Shown: positions 1 through 11,735, counted from the stretch's first letter. The stretch: 64,000 bases of DNA from Colias croceus (GCF_905220415.1 NC_059537.1:12123593-12187592), one strand, 5' to 3'. The notes: generated from the letters alone by a model not told the origin. Translations and numbers: made by a program.

Positions 1-304
1 TAAAATTTATCTTACGGAAAAGAATAAATAGATATATTTTGTTTGCTTCTTACGGTGGGAATGGACCGTATCCATTCAATAGGTCTATCATATTATTTGG
101 TTACTAAAATAATTAAATAATAATTTATAATAAAATAATTAACTTAAATATAATTTAATAAAAAATTAAATTAAAACAGCAGCTCATCAAACATTTTAAA
201 CTGAAATTAGTTTTTAATTTTTTACGAGACAATAAATGATATTTCATGATTATCTCTGCTATTATAAAGTTCACGTATCCTCTTAAACTTTTATGCTCGT
301 TTAT
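1..304. other. AT-rich intergenic or intronic DNA
   Basis: No coding potential, RNA gene or repeat is recognised here. It is simple AT-rich sequence running up to the composite repeat that starts near 305. Confidence 0.4.
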
Positions 305-1044
305 TAACCGACTTCAAAAAAAAGGAGGAGGTTATCAATTCGGCCGGTATATTTTTTTTTTTTTTTTTTTTATGTATGTACACCGATTACTCCGAGGTTT
401 CTGAACCGATTTACGTGATTCTTTTTTTGTTCGATGCGGGATGGTGTCGAATTGGTCCCATAAAAATTTTATTCGGCTAGGCCTAGTAGTTTTTATTTTA
501 TGAGCATTTTTGTCTGTACTCGATGACTTAATTTCAATGTAGCAAGTAACTTTGATTCACTTCCCGGTAACCGATTGAGCTGAAATTTTGTATACGAATG
601 TAAATTGGATAGCGATGAAACATTATCATGACATGGAGCTGATCTGATGATGGAATCGGAAGGTGGCCATAGGAACTCAGTAATATATTGACTCAACTTT
701 ATCGAGTTTGGGCTCGTTTGATTCGTGTTGAAAAATACACTAAAAAGTATTAAATAAAAATAACTGCGTTAAAAACAACCGACTTCAAAAACGGAAAAGT
801 AAGAAATAAAAAAGATTTGATATTATTAATTACTACATATTATTTTTATGTGCTATTTATTAAATAGGTTTGAAGTCGGTGCCAAACACTAAGCACTTAG
901 TATTAAGCCCATGCACCGACATCAAACCTTTTTAGTAAATAGCACATAAAAATAATATGTAGTAATTAATAATATCAAATCTTTTTTATTTCTTACTTTT
1001 CCGTTTTTGAAGTCGGTTGTTTTTAACGCAGTTATTTTTATTTT
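305..1044 (+). mobile_element. Composite repeat with terminal foldback, copy 1
   Basis: The unit starts with AACCGACTTCAAAAAAAAGG and a poly(T) run near 351-372, continues through about 400 bp of unique repeat body, and ends in a long foldback (752-1044) whose outer end reads GAAGTCGGTTGTTTTTAACG. The body is conserved at 34100-34537 in the opposite orientation, including a 67-codon open frame in both copies (493-696 minus; 34156-34359 plus). That frame matches no family I know and is probably only a by-product of conservation of the repeat. The GACTTCAAAAA word occurs at the outer end and again inside the foldback arms. I read it as a non-autonomous DNA element of unknown class; the exact ends and target duplication are not resolved. 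Confidence 0.7.
752..1044. repeat. Near-perfect inverted repeat (foldback) about 132 bp per arm
   Basis: The left arm runs from about 752 to 884 and the right arm from about 911 to 1044, separated by a spacer of about 26 bp. The arms pair almost without mismatch: TAACTGCGTTAAAAACAACC at 761-780 is the reverse complement of 1015-1034, and the TAATTACTACATATTATT segments also pair. The inner 25-30 bp of each arm carry a few mismatches. It forms one end of the 305-1044 composite. Confidence 0.85.
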
Positions 1045-1688
1045 AAATCCTAAAAATACACGTAATAATATCTATTATATCAAAGATAATCATTCGAATG
1101 CTTATTACCCAAAACTGTTATGAAATCAGAGTTGTCTGTCTGAGTATATAATTCGACTGAATTGCTCCAGACAACTGAGAAACCATAATTTTGTTTGAAT
1201 TCACACAAAAAAATGCTTTCTCATATCATTTATATAATTAAGTACCTGCTGAAGTATAGTACATACCTACATTAATTATTTAACCGTAGGTAACTTTTAG
1301 ACTGCTAGTTTATATGACCACTTAAACAGTGGTTTTTCTCGATATAAAAATAGATACGTATATCTACATATAGATAACAATAGAACAAATACTAAAAAAA
1401 GGAATGCCTTCACTGCCGTAACATTTTTTCTTTAGGCATGTAGGTACCTAATCATTAAAATTACTAGGTACGTTTCAGAAAAACACGGCAGAGCCATAAA
1501 AGTTAAAACACTGGAAACAAAAAAAAGAAAGGATACTTTAGAGAATTTAGAGAACGGCTTTTCAAGATAAGCCTAACGAGCCCAAACCTGAAATCTGATA
1601 GGCTATTGTTTTATTATACCAAGTCCCCGTCCGTCAGTGAGTTCCGACGTCATCATTATAGCATGCTAACCGGAACTTTTATCAAGTT

Positions 1689-1861
1689 ACTAGCAGTCCG
1701 CCCCGGCTTCGCCCGTGGTACATATTTACGTTTTCTCTACATAAGAACCATCCTCGTACTTCAAGGAATATAATAAAAAAAGAATTAACGAAATCGGTTC
1801 AGCCGTTCTCAAGTTATGCGCTTACCAATACATTTTGGGATTCATTTTTATATTATAGATT
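1689..1861 (+). repeat. Dispersed repeat family B1, copy 1
   Basis: It begins CTAGCAGTCCGCCCCGGCTT and ends near TTTATATTATAGATTAG. It is nearly identical over about 160 bp to the copy at 23679-24067, which is itself split by an insertion. The 3-prime part contains a 'gaaatcggttcagccgttct' phrase of a kind shared by many lepidopteran short repeats, probably tails of non-LTR elements or SINEs. The class assignment is inference. Confidence 0.7.
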
Positions 1862-2743
1862 AGAGACGAAAAAAATTCAATCAGTTTGAAAATTAAACTT
1901 GAAATTGTAAGTTAAAATTTAATCATTCAAAACAGACAAAATATAGAGTTGTATACCAAAATAAAACCTGATATATACTTAGTACCCTTTTAGTACCTAC
2001 CTGTATGGAGTGAACTACTGCTACTACTACTACTGAACTTAACTTTACAACGAATACAACGATCAAAAACTATACGAAATACTAATAAATAATTTTGATA
2101 CCCATCTCTATGAAAAACTCAAAGCACAAAACTGGTCCTTATTTAAAAATTTAAAATAAATAAATATTTTATCTATAGATCAATCGGTAGATACTAAAAT
2201 ATATTTTTTCATAAATCTTTAAATATATGCTCGATATACCTACATATTATAATTCTGTACCATTAATGTTAATTTTATTATTTTTTGAAAAATTTCCTAG
2301 TCTTAATTTAAATTGTATATTGATATGCGAATGTAATTGATAAACCACATTAATATAAAATCCATAAAATCCGGGTAATGCGTAATTAATAAGCTAAAAG
2401 CCATTTCAAATGTATGTAATGAGTAATGACTAATGGCCATACAAAAAACCAAAAAAAAAAAATTACTTCGTAACATTTTTTGTGATGCATATCATGCATA
2501 TTAAATTATGCCAGCAAAATAATATTATCAGGAATACCAGGAAGTCTACCACAGCATATCACCACACTACCACAGAAAAAGGTTTCAAAATATTAGCATT
2601 AGGTATCTACCTACTCTATTGTAATGCTACTGTAGGTAGGTATTTCTTATGTCACATACTTTTATATAAACTAGGTGAGATGACTGGCAAAATGCTGATG
2701 TTTTAGGGGTGCCTAGTGCCTACCTATGATATTTATTATACAA

Positions 2744-2930
2744 AACTAGCTATGCTCCGTGGTTTCACCCGCATTGCTACGCTCCTGTTTTTAACCTATA
2801 GCCTTCCTCGATAAATGGGTTATCTAACACCGAAAACATTTTTCAATTCGAATCAGTAGTTCTTGAGATTAGCGCGTTCAAACGAACAAACAAACAAATT
2901 CTTCAGCTTTATAATATTAAGTATAGATAA
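2744..2930 (+). repeat. Dispersed repeat family A, copy 1
   Basis: It runs from ACTAGCTATGCTCCGTGGTT to CTTCAGCTTTATAATATTAA. Family A recurs at 10798-11168 (minus, split), 21386-21588 (plus) and 22022-22208 (minus), with a more diverged copy at 46216-46412. Shared internal words are 'ataaatggg', 'agattagcgcgttcaaac' and repeated 'acaaacaa'. It is probably a SINE or truncated non-LTR element tail. Confidence 0.7.
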
Positions 2931-2989
2931 TAGGTAGATTTTAATGTGTTATCTATAATCGTTTTAATGAAGATTCATATATCACTATC

Positions 2990-3193
2990 ACTACGTAGGT
3001 ACCTACATAGTATAAAACACAGTCGCTTTCTCTGTTCCTAGGTATGTCCCTTTGTATGCTTAAATATTTAAAACTACGCAACGTATTTTGAGGCGGTTTT
3101 ATTAAAAGATAAGAGTGATTCAAGAAGAAGGTTTCAGTATATAATTTATTAGGTTTTAGATAAAGCGGGCGAAGCCGCGGGCGGAAAGCTAGT
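2990..3193 (-). repeat. Dispersed repeat family C, copy 1
   Basis: Read on the minus strand it starts CTAGCTTTCCGCCCGCGGCT and ends in the TATACTATG region. Other copies are at 38631-38807, 47441-47644, 50551-50737, 57497-57590 (truncated) and 63229-63359 (interrupted). This copy contains an extra GTAGGTACCT near its outer end. Confidence 0.7.
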
Positions 3194-4960
3194 TTTCAAT
3201 AAAAACTAAACTAAGAAACCAAATTGTTTAAAGATATTATAAATAAAATATTTATCTAGTTACGAGAAGCGTTGAATAAAATATTAAACCGGATATTTAT
3301 CACTATGAGCAGTAGGCGATTTATCATTAATTTAAAAGAAGTCAAAATGCTAGCCAATTTATTAGATACAAATTTAAACTAGACATGTTTCCATTTCAAT
3401 AATTACCTACGCTTTATTTATGTGTAATTTATTATTTTTTAATGGAAAACCTCTTTTGTTATGTAGGCATAATATTATTAATTATATGTTTGCGTATCTA
3501 AATGTGCCTGCCTAAAATTCTTTTGTGAGGTCATGGTGAACTTTACAATGAAGATACGTTTTATTTTGTTATCATCATTTTTTCGGTGGAAATATTTTTT
3601 TGGCGGCAAAGTATTTTGACGATTCAAAAGCGCTCCTAATTTCTAAACCAAGTCTTATGGAGTAAATTAATGTTTCAGTTTCACTTTTTAGACATTTATA
3701 AACTTTTTTTTTATGCCTTTTATCCGTAACTAATATGTAATACTCATCAGTATTTACTGATGAGTATTCATTGCTTTTACATATTTTAACTCTTGATTTA
3801 TATATGAATTAGGTATATATGAACTGTTTATAACTAAACGAAGTGATTAAATTAAAAAAGGAAGCTTAGAAATAGAAACTAATTCCTTGCTTCTACGACC
3901 TACCAGTAGGTACATAATACATATAACATAACCTTCGGTTGTAAACGATAGCTACAGTCTAAAGCTATCCAGATCTATTTGACTATTTTTTATTCTTCAT
4001 ACAATTTTTTTTCAAACCTAAATTATTCATTAAATTTTTCAAAATGGTAGGGTAGTTAGATATTTAATCGAAATTAAACGATGTAAGAGTTAAAAATATA
4101 ATTGAGCGCAAAACCGCATTGGAAATAAGTAGGTAATAACTAAACACGCTGTAATTCTCTATAAACATTTATTTACTTTTTATAATGCACTTTGATAACA
4201 ATCTCACAAGTAAAATGTGATGAATCAACATTTACTCAAATGTACTTAAGTTTTAATTGGCTTGAAAAAGATTGAGTATCATTTTAATGAAAACATCATA
4301 GGTAATTTTCATACCAAATAATTAATTAACTATAAAAAAAAGCTTAGGAAAAGGGTGAAGAGACCTTTAGGGCTTGTGTCACATATTACAGACCCATGGA
4401 ATTTCAAAGAAATGCACTTGATTATTTACCCAAGTGTTTATTAGCGTATGTATAGAATTGAGGCTATTTGAACACGCGTGTAAAGGGTTTATAAACACAT
4501 GGGTAAAGAAACCGAAGTCTTTATTAGTGTCATATTAGCGACTTTTATGAAAACGGTTTACGCGACATTTTGAAATATAGCCATAGGCTAGGTAGGTACA
4601 CTATTTATCACACGTGGTTTCTTGACGCTTCATAAAAGTTTGGATCAATTATTATGGAAGCATGACATAACCACGCTAAATAATATTTAAATTAGATACC
4701 TAGGTGGTTAATGTTTGCGAAAAATGTCAGAAAACCTGAACAGAAACTAGTCAAAGGCTTTGGAGATTTACTTACCTACCTATATGTATCTAAATATCTA
4801 CAAATAAAGTTCACTCAGTATTCTTTCACTTTAGGAACCTAATCAGTGTACTAAATTCAAAAAAGATTAAAAAAATAGGTATGTGTTTTGAAAAATTTTA
4901 TTTGATTAATACCTCTATTAGATACCTATTGAGGAATAAGGAGGACGGACCGACTCTACG
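3194..4960. other. AT-rich non-coding DNA with one perfect palindrome
   Basis: No gene is seen. A perfect 30-bp palindrome-like hairpin lies at 3739-3768 (14-bp arms, 2-nt loop). The remainder is AT-rich sequence with scattered TAGGTA runs. Confidence 0.4.
3739..3768. repeat. Short perfect hairpin
   Basis: AATACTCATCAGTA is followed by TT and then its exact reverse complement, giving 14-bp arms and a 2-nt loop. No function is assigned. Confidence 0.7.
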
Positions 4961-6710
4961 TAGGGTCATTGCGCTGGTTTTCGTCCAATTATAGGAGTTG
5001 CCAACTTTGTGATACGAAATAAATATTTTGGAGCACCCTTCCTTAAACATATAATTTTTTTTTAAGTCCTTATATATCCTTCTTTAAGATAATATTAAGG
5101 GAAAATAAATAATTTTGATGTATCTTTTTATTTAAATTATTTTCTGCAAAAGTAGGGTAAATGCTAGTTTTCGTCCAAAAAAACTGGTTTTCGTCCTAGT
5201 GTAAGCTAGTTTTCGACCACCGTGTAGAAAAAGGAGGGTAGGTCAACTATTAAGTTTAAAATCAATTACAGGTAAATATATAGATACGTTTATTTAATTA
5301 ACATTACAATTTCTCACTACCCAGGTTTAGTTTTACTTGTGGTTTTACTAATAATAATCAATATAACTAGTCAACACTGAGATCTATGTAGCACTTGGCA
5401 GTCCTTATAGGCGTTAGTGATGACTGTATAATCATTCGTACTAAAGAAAGGAATGCGTTCCTTACAATGTAAATGAAACAAGTAATAATTACAGGACTAA
5501 GAAATAACATCAAAAAACAGAAATATTCATTCTAACAACAAAAATTTTCATTCTAATACTTTGTTTATCAAATGAAACGTACTATAAACACACAGCCATA
5601 ATAATAAGTTTTAGCTACAGAATCTTCAGTGTACGCAGCGTCTATTTTTTCTAGATTTCTTAGACTCCTTCGAGGCCATCTAAAAACAATAAGATCTTTC
5701 TGAGGATACGTTGAGTAAGTATAATAAAAAAATACTGCATTGGCAAAACAGACCTAGAATAAAAGATGATACTCAAGTGAATGATAATCAAGAAAAATAC
5801 AGTGTATTATGTCTGACCTACCCCCATTTATGCTACGAATAATTGACTCTACTTCACATAAGGAGAATGATACATGACTGAATGAGTGACAACATTAGGT
5901 ACCTACAACACTCTGGCCCTCACCAATTATTTATAAGGAAGATACTGAATAGAAAACTTTTCAATACGTAAAAATAGACGAAAAGTAATGCAAAAGAATG
6001 GCTATATTTAATTTTTGGATACTCCAATACTCATTCATGGACGAAAACTAAAACATTTAAAGCTAAATTTAGTTTTCGTCCACTTCTTTAAATATTTTTT
6101 TATTTTGGCAGCACTGACATAGCAGTGGACGGAAACCAAAAAAACTAAACTAATAGCAATAAAGATCACTTCGGGAGAAACTATTCAGTATTTTAAAGGT
6201 CCGATAAAGTAAAATGACCCTAACAAATATTCACGTAGCTGTTTGAGTTTCCGTCCACTTGGACGAAAACCAAATATTTTGAGAATTTGGTAACCTAGTA
6301 TCCGTCCACTTAATATTTCGAAGAGTATTATAAAAATGTATGATAAACACTTATAATTGCGTTTATTATGCTTATAAATAAACATACGTACCAAAAACAT
6401 TACGTAAACTAGCTAAAACAGTGATTTACCTTACCATGAACTTTTCTCGCCGGCAAATTTTTCTCTCGCGCGATGACATCTGCAAGGCACGTATGCGAAG
6501 CGGCCACATTTACGTTAATTTTTTGAACTCTCTTCTTGTCAAATCAAATTTTAATGTTGATAGTACTGTTGCTTAAACATTATGGACCGTAAAAAGTGCA
6601 AACTTGCGCGGGAAGGTAGGTTTGTATTCAAGTTTTACGCACGTGATTGTAGCAGGTCAGTCAAATGGACGAAAACAGAAGCTGGACGGCAAACCAGCGC
6701 AATTACCCTA
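4961..6710. mobile_element. TIR element with subterminal GGACGAAAAC motif array (non-autonomous DNA transposon)
   Basis: The left end TAGGGTCATTGCGCTGGTTT (from 4961) matches the reverse complement of the right end (about 6683-6710) over about 28 bp with a few mismatches. A second left-end-like copy, TAGGGTAAATGCTAGTTTTC, starts at 5153. The motif TTTTCGTCC or GGACGAAAA, or a one-base variant, occurs about ten times and clusters near both ends: 4978, 5168, 5188, 5210, 6038, 6072, 6126, 6247, 6259, 6302, 6668 and 6684. Repeated subterminal motifs of this kind are typical transposase-binding arrays, as in hAT elements. The 8-bp flanks do not match, so the class is uncertain. No transposase is visible; short open frames near 6185-6400 and 6582-6812 look accidental. 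Confidence 0.7.
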
Positions 6711-7728
6711 CTTCAAAGATGTAAAAAAACCACCAATCACCATCACGTTTATCGTCTCAACCAATCAGCAATCATTATCCGAAATATCTTATCCTCGATG
6801 ATTGGTGGATGACCTATATAAGCTAAACAGGTCATGAGGAGCATCACAATAGAACTACACATCGACGACTAATGACCTAAAATTGACAAAAAACTGACCA
6901 AACCTGTGTTGAAACTTGATTGAAACAGTATGAAGGAAATTTTTAAGTTAGGAATGTTAGAAATATGACTAATTGACTAATTCTAATTAGATATAACTTC
7001 TATAATTAAACGATCATCAAAAACCGATTATTAATAACCGATTAACAATAATATTATTGCGAAATATGAAAACATTTAATTGATAACACTATAGAGAAGA
7101 GAAGATGCCACAATCGTGCTTGCATGACGCGAAGGACTTTGAATATTCATTAAATACCTATTAGGAGTGACTGTAATATTCAATAAACAATCTACATTAT
7201 AATATTATACATTTAATAAATTAATTTCAAATTACTTAACTTTATTTTAAGACAGGTACCTAAGTACCTACCTACTAGTAACTAACTGCGGGCGAAGAGC
7301 TTTTTATTTTTCATTTTCCTACATTTAATTTGTAAATGAAAAGTGTGGAAATTTAGAATAACTTTTACGATAGATATTGACAACTTAAAAATAAATCATA
7401 AATTTTTAATTTATTAATTAAATTAATAACTAATGTACATACCTATACCTACACGTGTTGATGCGACCCATAGTAGGTAGTTACCTAGATTGCAGCTTTT
7501 ATAGTAAAAAAGGAAATAAATAACATGATTAGCGTCATGTTTCTCAAACGAGTTTATTAATATTTTTTATTATATTATGACGGCACGAGTATCATTATAA
7601 TAATAATATTTAAAGTCGCCCATTGCAGATTTATACTTAGAAAACATTGCGCAATTTTATCCCTAGTCTATGTTATGAAAAAAATAACAGCCTATTAATT
7701 CAAATAAAAAATAACGCAGATCACTTAC
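6711..7728. other. Non-coding interval with CCAAT/TATA-like words
   Basis: No gene is recognised. Just beyond the TIR element there are CCAAT-type words near 6720-6800 and TATATAAGC near 6816, which could be a weak promoter, but no exon with coding potential follows. Confidence 0.3.
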
Positions 7729-7911
7729 CGTGAATAAAAATTGATATAATTAGGGCTTTCACAACATCGATTCCGTATGAAATAACATCAGTGTCTTATC
7801 ACACAAATCCGCGGCACACCAAAATGGTAATCACCAACTGAACTTCACTATGAAAAATCGGAATAAAAAATGTATAGCGGTTCGTTTTGAGTCACCAACG
7901 TGAGTGACTGA
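7729..7911 (-). other. Probable non-coding first exon (5-prime UTR) of a minus-strand gene
   Basis: On the minus strand, a CpG-rich patch (about 7895-7950) contains two TCAGT initiator-like words (complement of 7907-7911 and 7941-7945). It is followed by about 180 nt of more balanced composition ending TTATTCACG at 7729, immediately before a strong donor GTAAGTGA (7728 downward). The only ATGs in it open very short frames that stop quickly, so it is best read as 5-prime UTR. The coding exons would lie to the left, beyond a first intron of more than 7.7 kb and outside the window. The gene cannot be named. Confidence 0.45.
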
Positions 7912-9176
7912 CGCGCACCGGCCACGAGACTCAACGGTCGACTGACTCGAAAGTTACCACTTACGATTTTTTAGGGAATTCCTTTAAATTGCCGCCTTTC
8001 TATAAGAAATGACAATTTCATCCAGTTATTATTATGCAAATAAAGCATTACAAAGTTATTATAAATACATAAGTATAAGTCATTTATTAGTATCTAATTA
8101 TAAGGTGTTATTAATTATTCTATAGTGATGTGCTCACGCCTAGTCGAATTTCTTAATTGATTGTAAGGGCCAAGTTACACAATATTAATAAAAAAACTTG
8201 CCTTTGAGAATTTGATTTTGTAACATTGTTGTTTGACTGGTTAATTAACCTAGGTCATTATTCAACCTCAACAACGTGAAATAGTTCGAGGGCCTTGGAA
8301 AGGTACAGAATCTTGAGCTTTTATGGATTTTCAATAATTAGGTTGACAACTGGAAACACATATTAGTTTTAACTTTTAACTATCAAAACACTTTTGAAGT
8401 TCTACTTTTTGGGCTCTTGTTTTTATAGAATGCTTTTTTCTTTTTAATCTTTGTTAAAATGATAAACAATGAAAATGAAGACTCCTGCTTCTTGGACATC
8501 CACTTATTTGAATACTGTTACAAAATATTACAAAAATAAATAAGAGAGTGAAATAAATTAAAAAAATTTACAGAGCAGAAGGTTGTTTTACAGTCGAAAA
8601 TCAGACATTGGTTTAATTTTAAAACTTAAACAATCAAACAAAATAATCGATTTTAAATTAATGTTTGTTTCATAATTCATATTATAAGTAAGTTTCTACA
8701 AACAATTAGTAGATACGTTAATTATTATTTATTATCATCTAGGATACGACAAATGCGGAAAACGTAACCACGCGGTTATTGTATTCAACTAAGGCTATAA
8801 GACTTTTTATGCAATTTATAACATACGTATTTCCATCTGTTATTTTTAATTATGTTTTAGAATTTACCACATGATATAATATTATGAAACAATTTATCTA
8901 TTGTATATTTAATGGACATTTCCAAAATCTACGGAAATCCTAAAACCGTAGCGGCTCGTAGCACTGATTAAACATCTTAGATAAATAATTAGATATACAT
9001 AATATAAGGTATATATATATATGTATTAAATTATTCTTCTAAAATTGTTAAAAAAAATATTCAATATACCTACCTAGTAGGTAAAATAAATTCAAAATGT
9101 TTGACTGTATAGAAATAGAAATTATGATTTTCTACATCAAGAATCAAGAAACATCTATTGTCTTATTTATTTTATG

Positions 9177-9184
9177 ATTACTTA
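9177..9184. repeat. hAT target-site duplication, left
   Basis: ATTACTTA, identical to 10568-10575, directly abuts the CAGTGGCG terminus. Confidence 0.9.
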
Positions 9185-10567
9185 CAGTGGCGTAGCTAGG
9201 GGGACAAGGGCCCTGGTGCATAGGGAAAGAATCGGGCCCTCCTCCTCCCCTCTTTCCGCGTAGTTTGAACTTATATTTGCCTTCAAAATTATTGATAAGA
9301 ATAAGAATAAGAATAGAAAACAGTAAGTGAACTTATCTCTAGTAGGCTAAATCCATACGTCGTCTCTATTAGACTCTCCGTGTGTTTAATAGAAGAAAAA
9401 GGGAATAAATAAACAACGACGCACATGACAATATAGAATATTTATTAAACAGATGAGATTAATAAATGGAAAAAACGATTTTTAACAGAATTCCCCGCCC
9501 AATTCACAATCTCTTGCGCGCTTTAATTTTTGCGAATTCGTCTATAATTTCACTCAAATCCAAGTTTGATGCCTCATTTTCTATTGCAATTAACGATAAA
9601 TGTCGGAGGCGATCTTGTAGCATTCAACAAGATCGAGAGAAGAGATTTTACTGGAAACATTGATGAATTTAGTGTATCGAACTGTAAACAATCCAGTGTA
9701 ACTGTTAAAATCTCGGTTAAGACAGGAAAATTCTCTGTTCCACTGTAAAATGAAGTGGGTACCCCGTTGTTTAAGCAGTTTACACTGCAATAATTACTGT
9801 TTCTTTTTTTCCGTGAAGTAGCTCATTTGTCAATTTGAATTTGAGTTTAGAATAACGTTGTTTATTTTTTGTTGTCGATCATGTTGAGAGCTATCATAGA
9901 TTATACGGTTACCGTTGTGCTGCAACCGGTATCGAATACATATTTTGTCATCGGAAATTTTTTTAGCGAAAATGAGTTCTAGCAGAATTTGGTGCCAGAT
10001 GGATGGATGTGCGGAATAGAAATCATAGCATTAGTGGTGATACTTGATGAAATAAGGCTGGTAGTAGGGAATTACGAATTACAACAGTCAGCGACACGCC
10101 TAGCGTCAACTATTGTAGTACGTCCCAGACCCCAGAAAGTTGAAAACATCGTCACAAATATCATAAATGAGAACTCATGCAAGGCAAGAGCGAATGAAAG
10201 TTTCATTAAAAAGTTGATGGGTGGAATTGGCGAATTGGCCTCACTACCGTCAAGCTCGTGAGCTTATCGCTGATCCAATGTACTTCGGGCGTACTCATCA
10301 AAACTACCAAATAACCGAACTAACGATAACAAACAGCACATGCCTATCGTGGACGCTTGGCGCATGTGTTGGAAACAAGGTTGGAAATGTTGAATAAGGA
10401 GTTCTATAATTGTCGATTTGAAAAAAAAAATAAAAAAATGGCTTGAGCCTGCTCACAAGATTTTTTTTAATTTAAATTTTTTTTTTCAAAGCTGAGGTTT
10501 GAGGGCCCCCTGAGCTCGGGGGCCCTGGTGCACTGCACCACCTGGCCATATGATAGCTACGCCACTG
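9185..10567 (-). mobile_element. Non-autonomous hAT transposon with 8-bp TSD
   Basis: The ends read CAGTGGCGTAGCTA on the left and its exact complement on the right (TAGCTACGCCACTG, ending 10567). The flanks carry a perfect 8-bp duplication, ATTACTTA (9177-9184 and 10568-10575). CAGTGGCGTA ends and an 8-bp TSD are hallmarks of the hAT superfamily. GC-rich GGGCCC-containing segments lie just inside both ends. On the minus strand, 9504-9623 encodes the C-terminal tail of a hAT transposase. The rest of the transposase is missing or unrecognisable at 1383 bp total length, so the element is a deletion derivative. Confidence 0.9.
9504..9623 (-). pseudogene. hAT transposase C-terminal remnant
   Basis: The minus-strand frame from an ATG at 9623 to a TGA at 9504 gives 39 residues. 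They include QDRLRHLSLIAIENE, then LDLSEIIDEFAKIKARKRL and a stop. This fits the C-terminal dimerisation tail of hAT transposases of the ZMYM-like group, where an ERL.L.L..IE segment is followed by an acidic helix and a basic end. A stop lies in frame just upstream, and no zinc finger or catalytic DDE region is visible elsewhere in the element, so this is a relic. The orientation shows that the element was coded on the minus strand. Confidence 0.7.
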
Positions 10568-10575
10568 ATTACTTA
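10568..10575. repeat. hAT target-site duplication, right
   Basis: ATTACTTA, identical to 9177-9184, directly follows the right terminus. Confidence 0.9.
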
Positions 10576-10797
10576 CCTTGAGAGAGTTCAATACCAAATC
10601 AATGTAAAGGTAATGATAATTAATTTGTCCAAAAAAAGCCGTGGGAAGCTGACGCCTGACAGATCCTTTTTTTAAATTTAATCTTGTTACAACAGCGACC
10701 TTCCGGCTTCCTTTATAAATCATCCTTCCATCTACGGTTATGTTAAAAAATAAACAAGCCGCTCTTCTCGCCTATTCACGCGCTGATCCGGGATAAA

Positions 10798-10930
10798 TCT
10801 ATAGATACTGACATTATAAAGCTGAAGAGTTTGTTTGTTTGTTTGAACCCGCTAAACTCAGGAACTACTGGTCCGATTTGAAAAATTATTTCGGTGTTAG
10901 ATAGTCCATTTATCGAGGTATGTTATTCTT
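10798..10930 (-). repeat. Dispersed repeat family A, copy 2 (first half, split)
   Basis: TAAAGCTGAAGAGTTTGTTT and the 'gatagtccatttatcgaggt' block match family A on the minus strand. The copy breaks off in a TATATATA run at about 10933, where a family B2 repeat is inserted, and resumes at about 11097. Confidence 0.7.
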
Positions 10931-11096
10931 AATATATATAAATCTCGTGTCACAATGTTTGTCCTCAATGGACTCCTAAACCACTTAAACGATTATAATA
11001 AAATTCGCACACCATGTGCAGTTCGATCCAACTTGAGAGATAGGATAGTTTAAACATGTAGATACCACGGGCGAAGCCGGGGCGGACCACTAGTAG
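10931..11096 (-). repeat. Dispersed repeat family B2, nested inside family A
   Basis: Read on the minus strand it starts at the CTAGTGGTCCGCCCCGGC end (about 11095) and ends in CTCGTGTCACAATG complement words near 10940. It matches 41315-41495, read on the plus strand, including 'ggagtccattgaggacaaac'. TATATATA-type sequence lies on both sides, so a short AT target duplication is likely but ambiguous. Confidence 0.7.
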
Positions 11097-11168
11097 ACTA
11101 TATATATTTATCATCAAAGAGCAATAAGAGCGGCGCAATGCGGTTGAAACCACGGGGCACAGCTATTA
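11097..11168 (-). repeat. Dispersed repeat family A, copy 2 (second half)
   Basis: The segment ends GGTTGAAACCACGGGGCACA, matching the family A terminus. It continues the copy interrupted at about 10931. Confidence 0.65.
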
Positions 11169-11735
11169 CGAAAATATAAAATACATATTGTAGCCCACGT
11201 GACTCAGGGAAAAAGAAGCTGTCTGCTGGTGAAATAATGTTTGAACTTTGAATCAGTCTTGTAGTTATTGTATGAAAACATACATACACATAAAACTGCA
11301 AGTGCGTCCTCATTGTTATTTTAATTTAGATAAACCTTTTTATATTTCTAATTTTATTAGAAACTGTAGGAACAAATTAGCTGAACGACTTAAATGTTAA
11401 GAAGTTAGCAAACGGCAATATAGTCAGTACCTATGCAATACAGTAATATTACACTATCGTGGTAAATCCCAATTATTTTCATACAGAATTACAGTTTCCC
11501 TAAAACACGTAAAATTAATGACATAAAAATAATGTTTCATCAAATAATTCGTGTCCACCTTGAAATTCGCAATTATTTGTTTTTTAGCTAGAGGTATATT
11601 TGTGGTATATTTCTATAGAACATTTTTTTTTAAATAAACCTCATTCATAAATAAGTTTTTAAACTGTCGACACGCAATTAGCAACCGTCGTTGTCAAGCA
11701 TTTTTTTATTGTTTTCGTCAGTCAATTGTTTTCAA

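Noticed and set aside
493..696. 67-codon frame conserved at 34156-34359
   Set aside because: Conservation follows from both being copies of the same repeat; no domain is seen and it spans only part of the repeat body.
6582..6812. Open frame starting MDRKKCKLAREG near the right end of the TIR element
   Set aside because: It runs outward across the right terminus into flanking DNA, so it cannot be the element transposase; no known domain.
9989..10261. 90-codon plus-strand frame inside the hAT element
   Set aside because: It shows no hAT motif, and the identifiable transposase tail is on the opposite strand.
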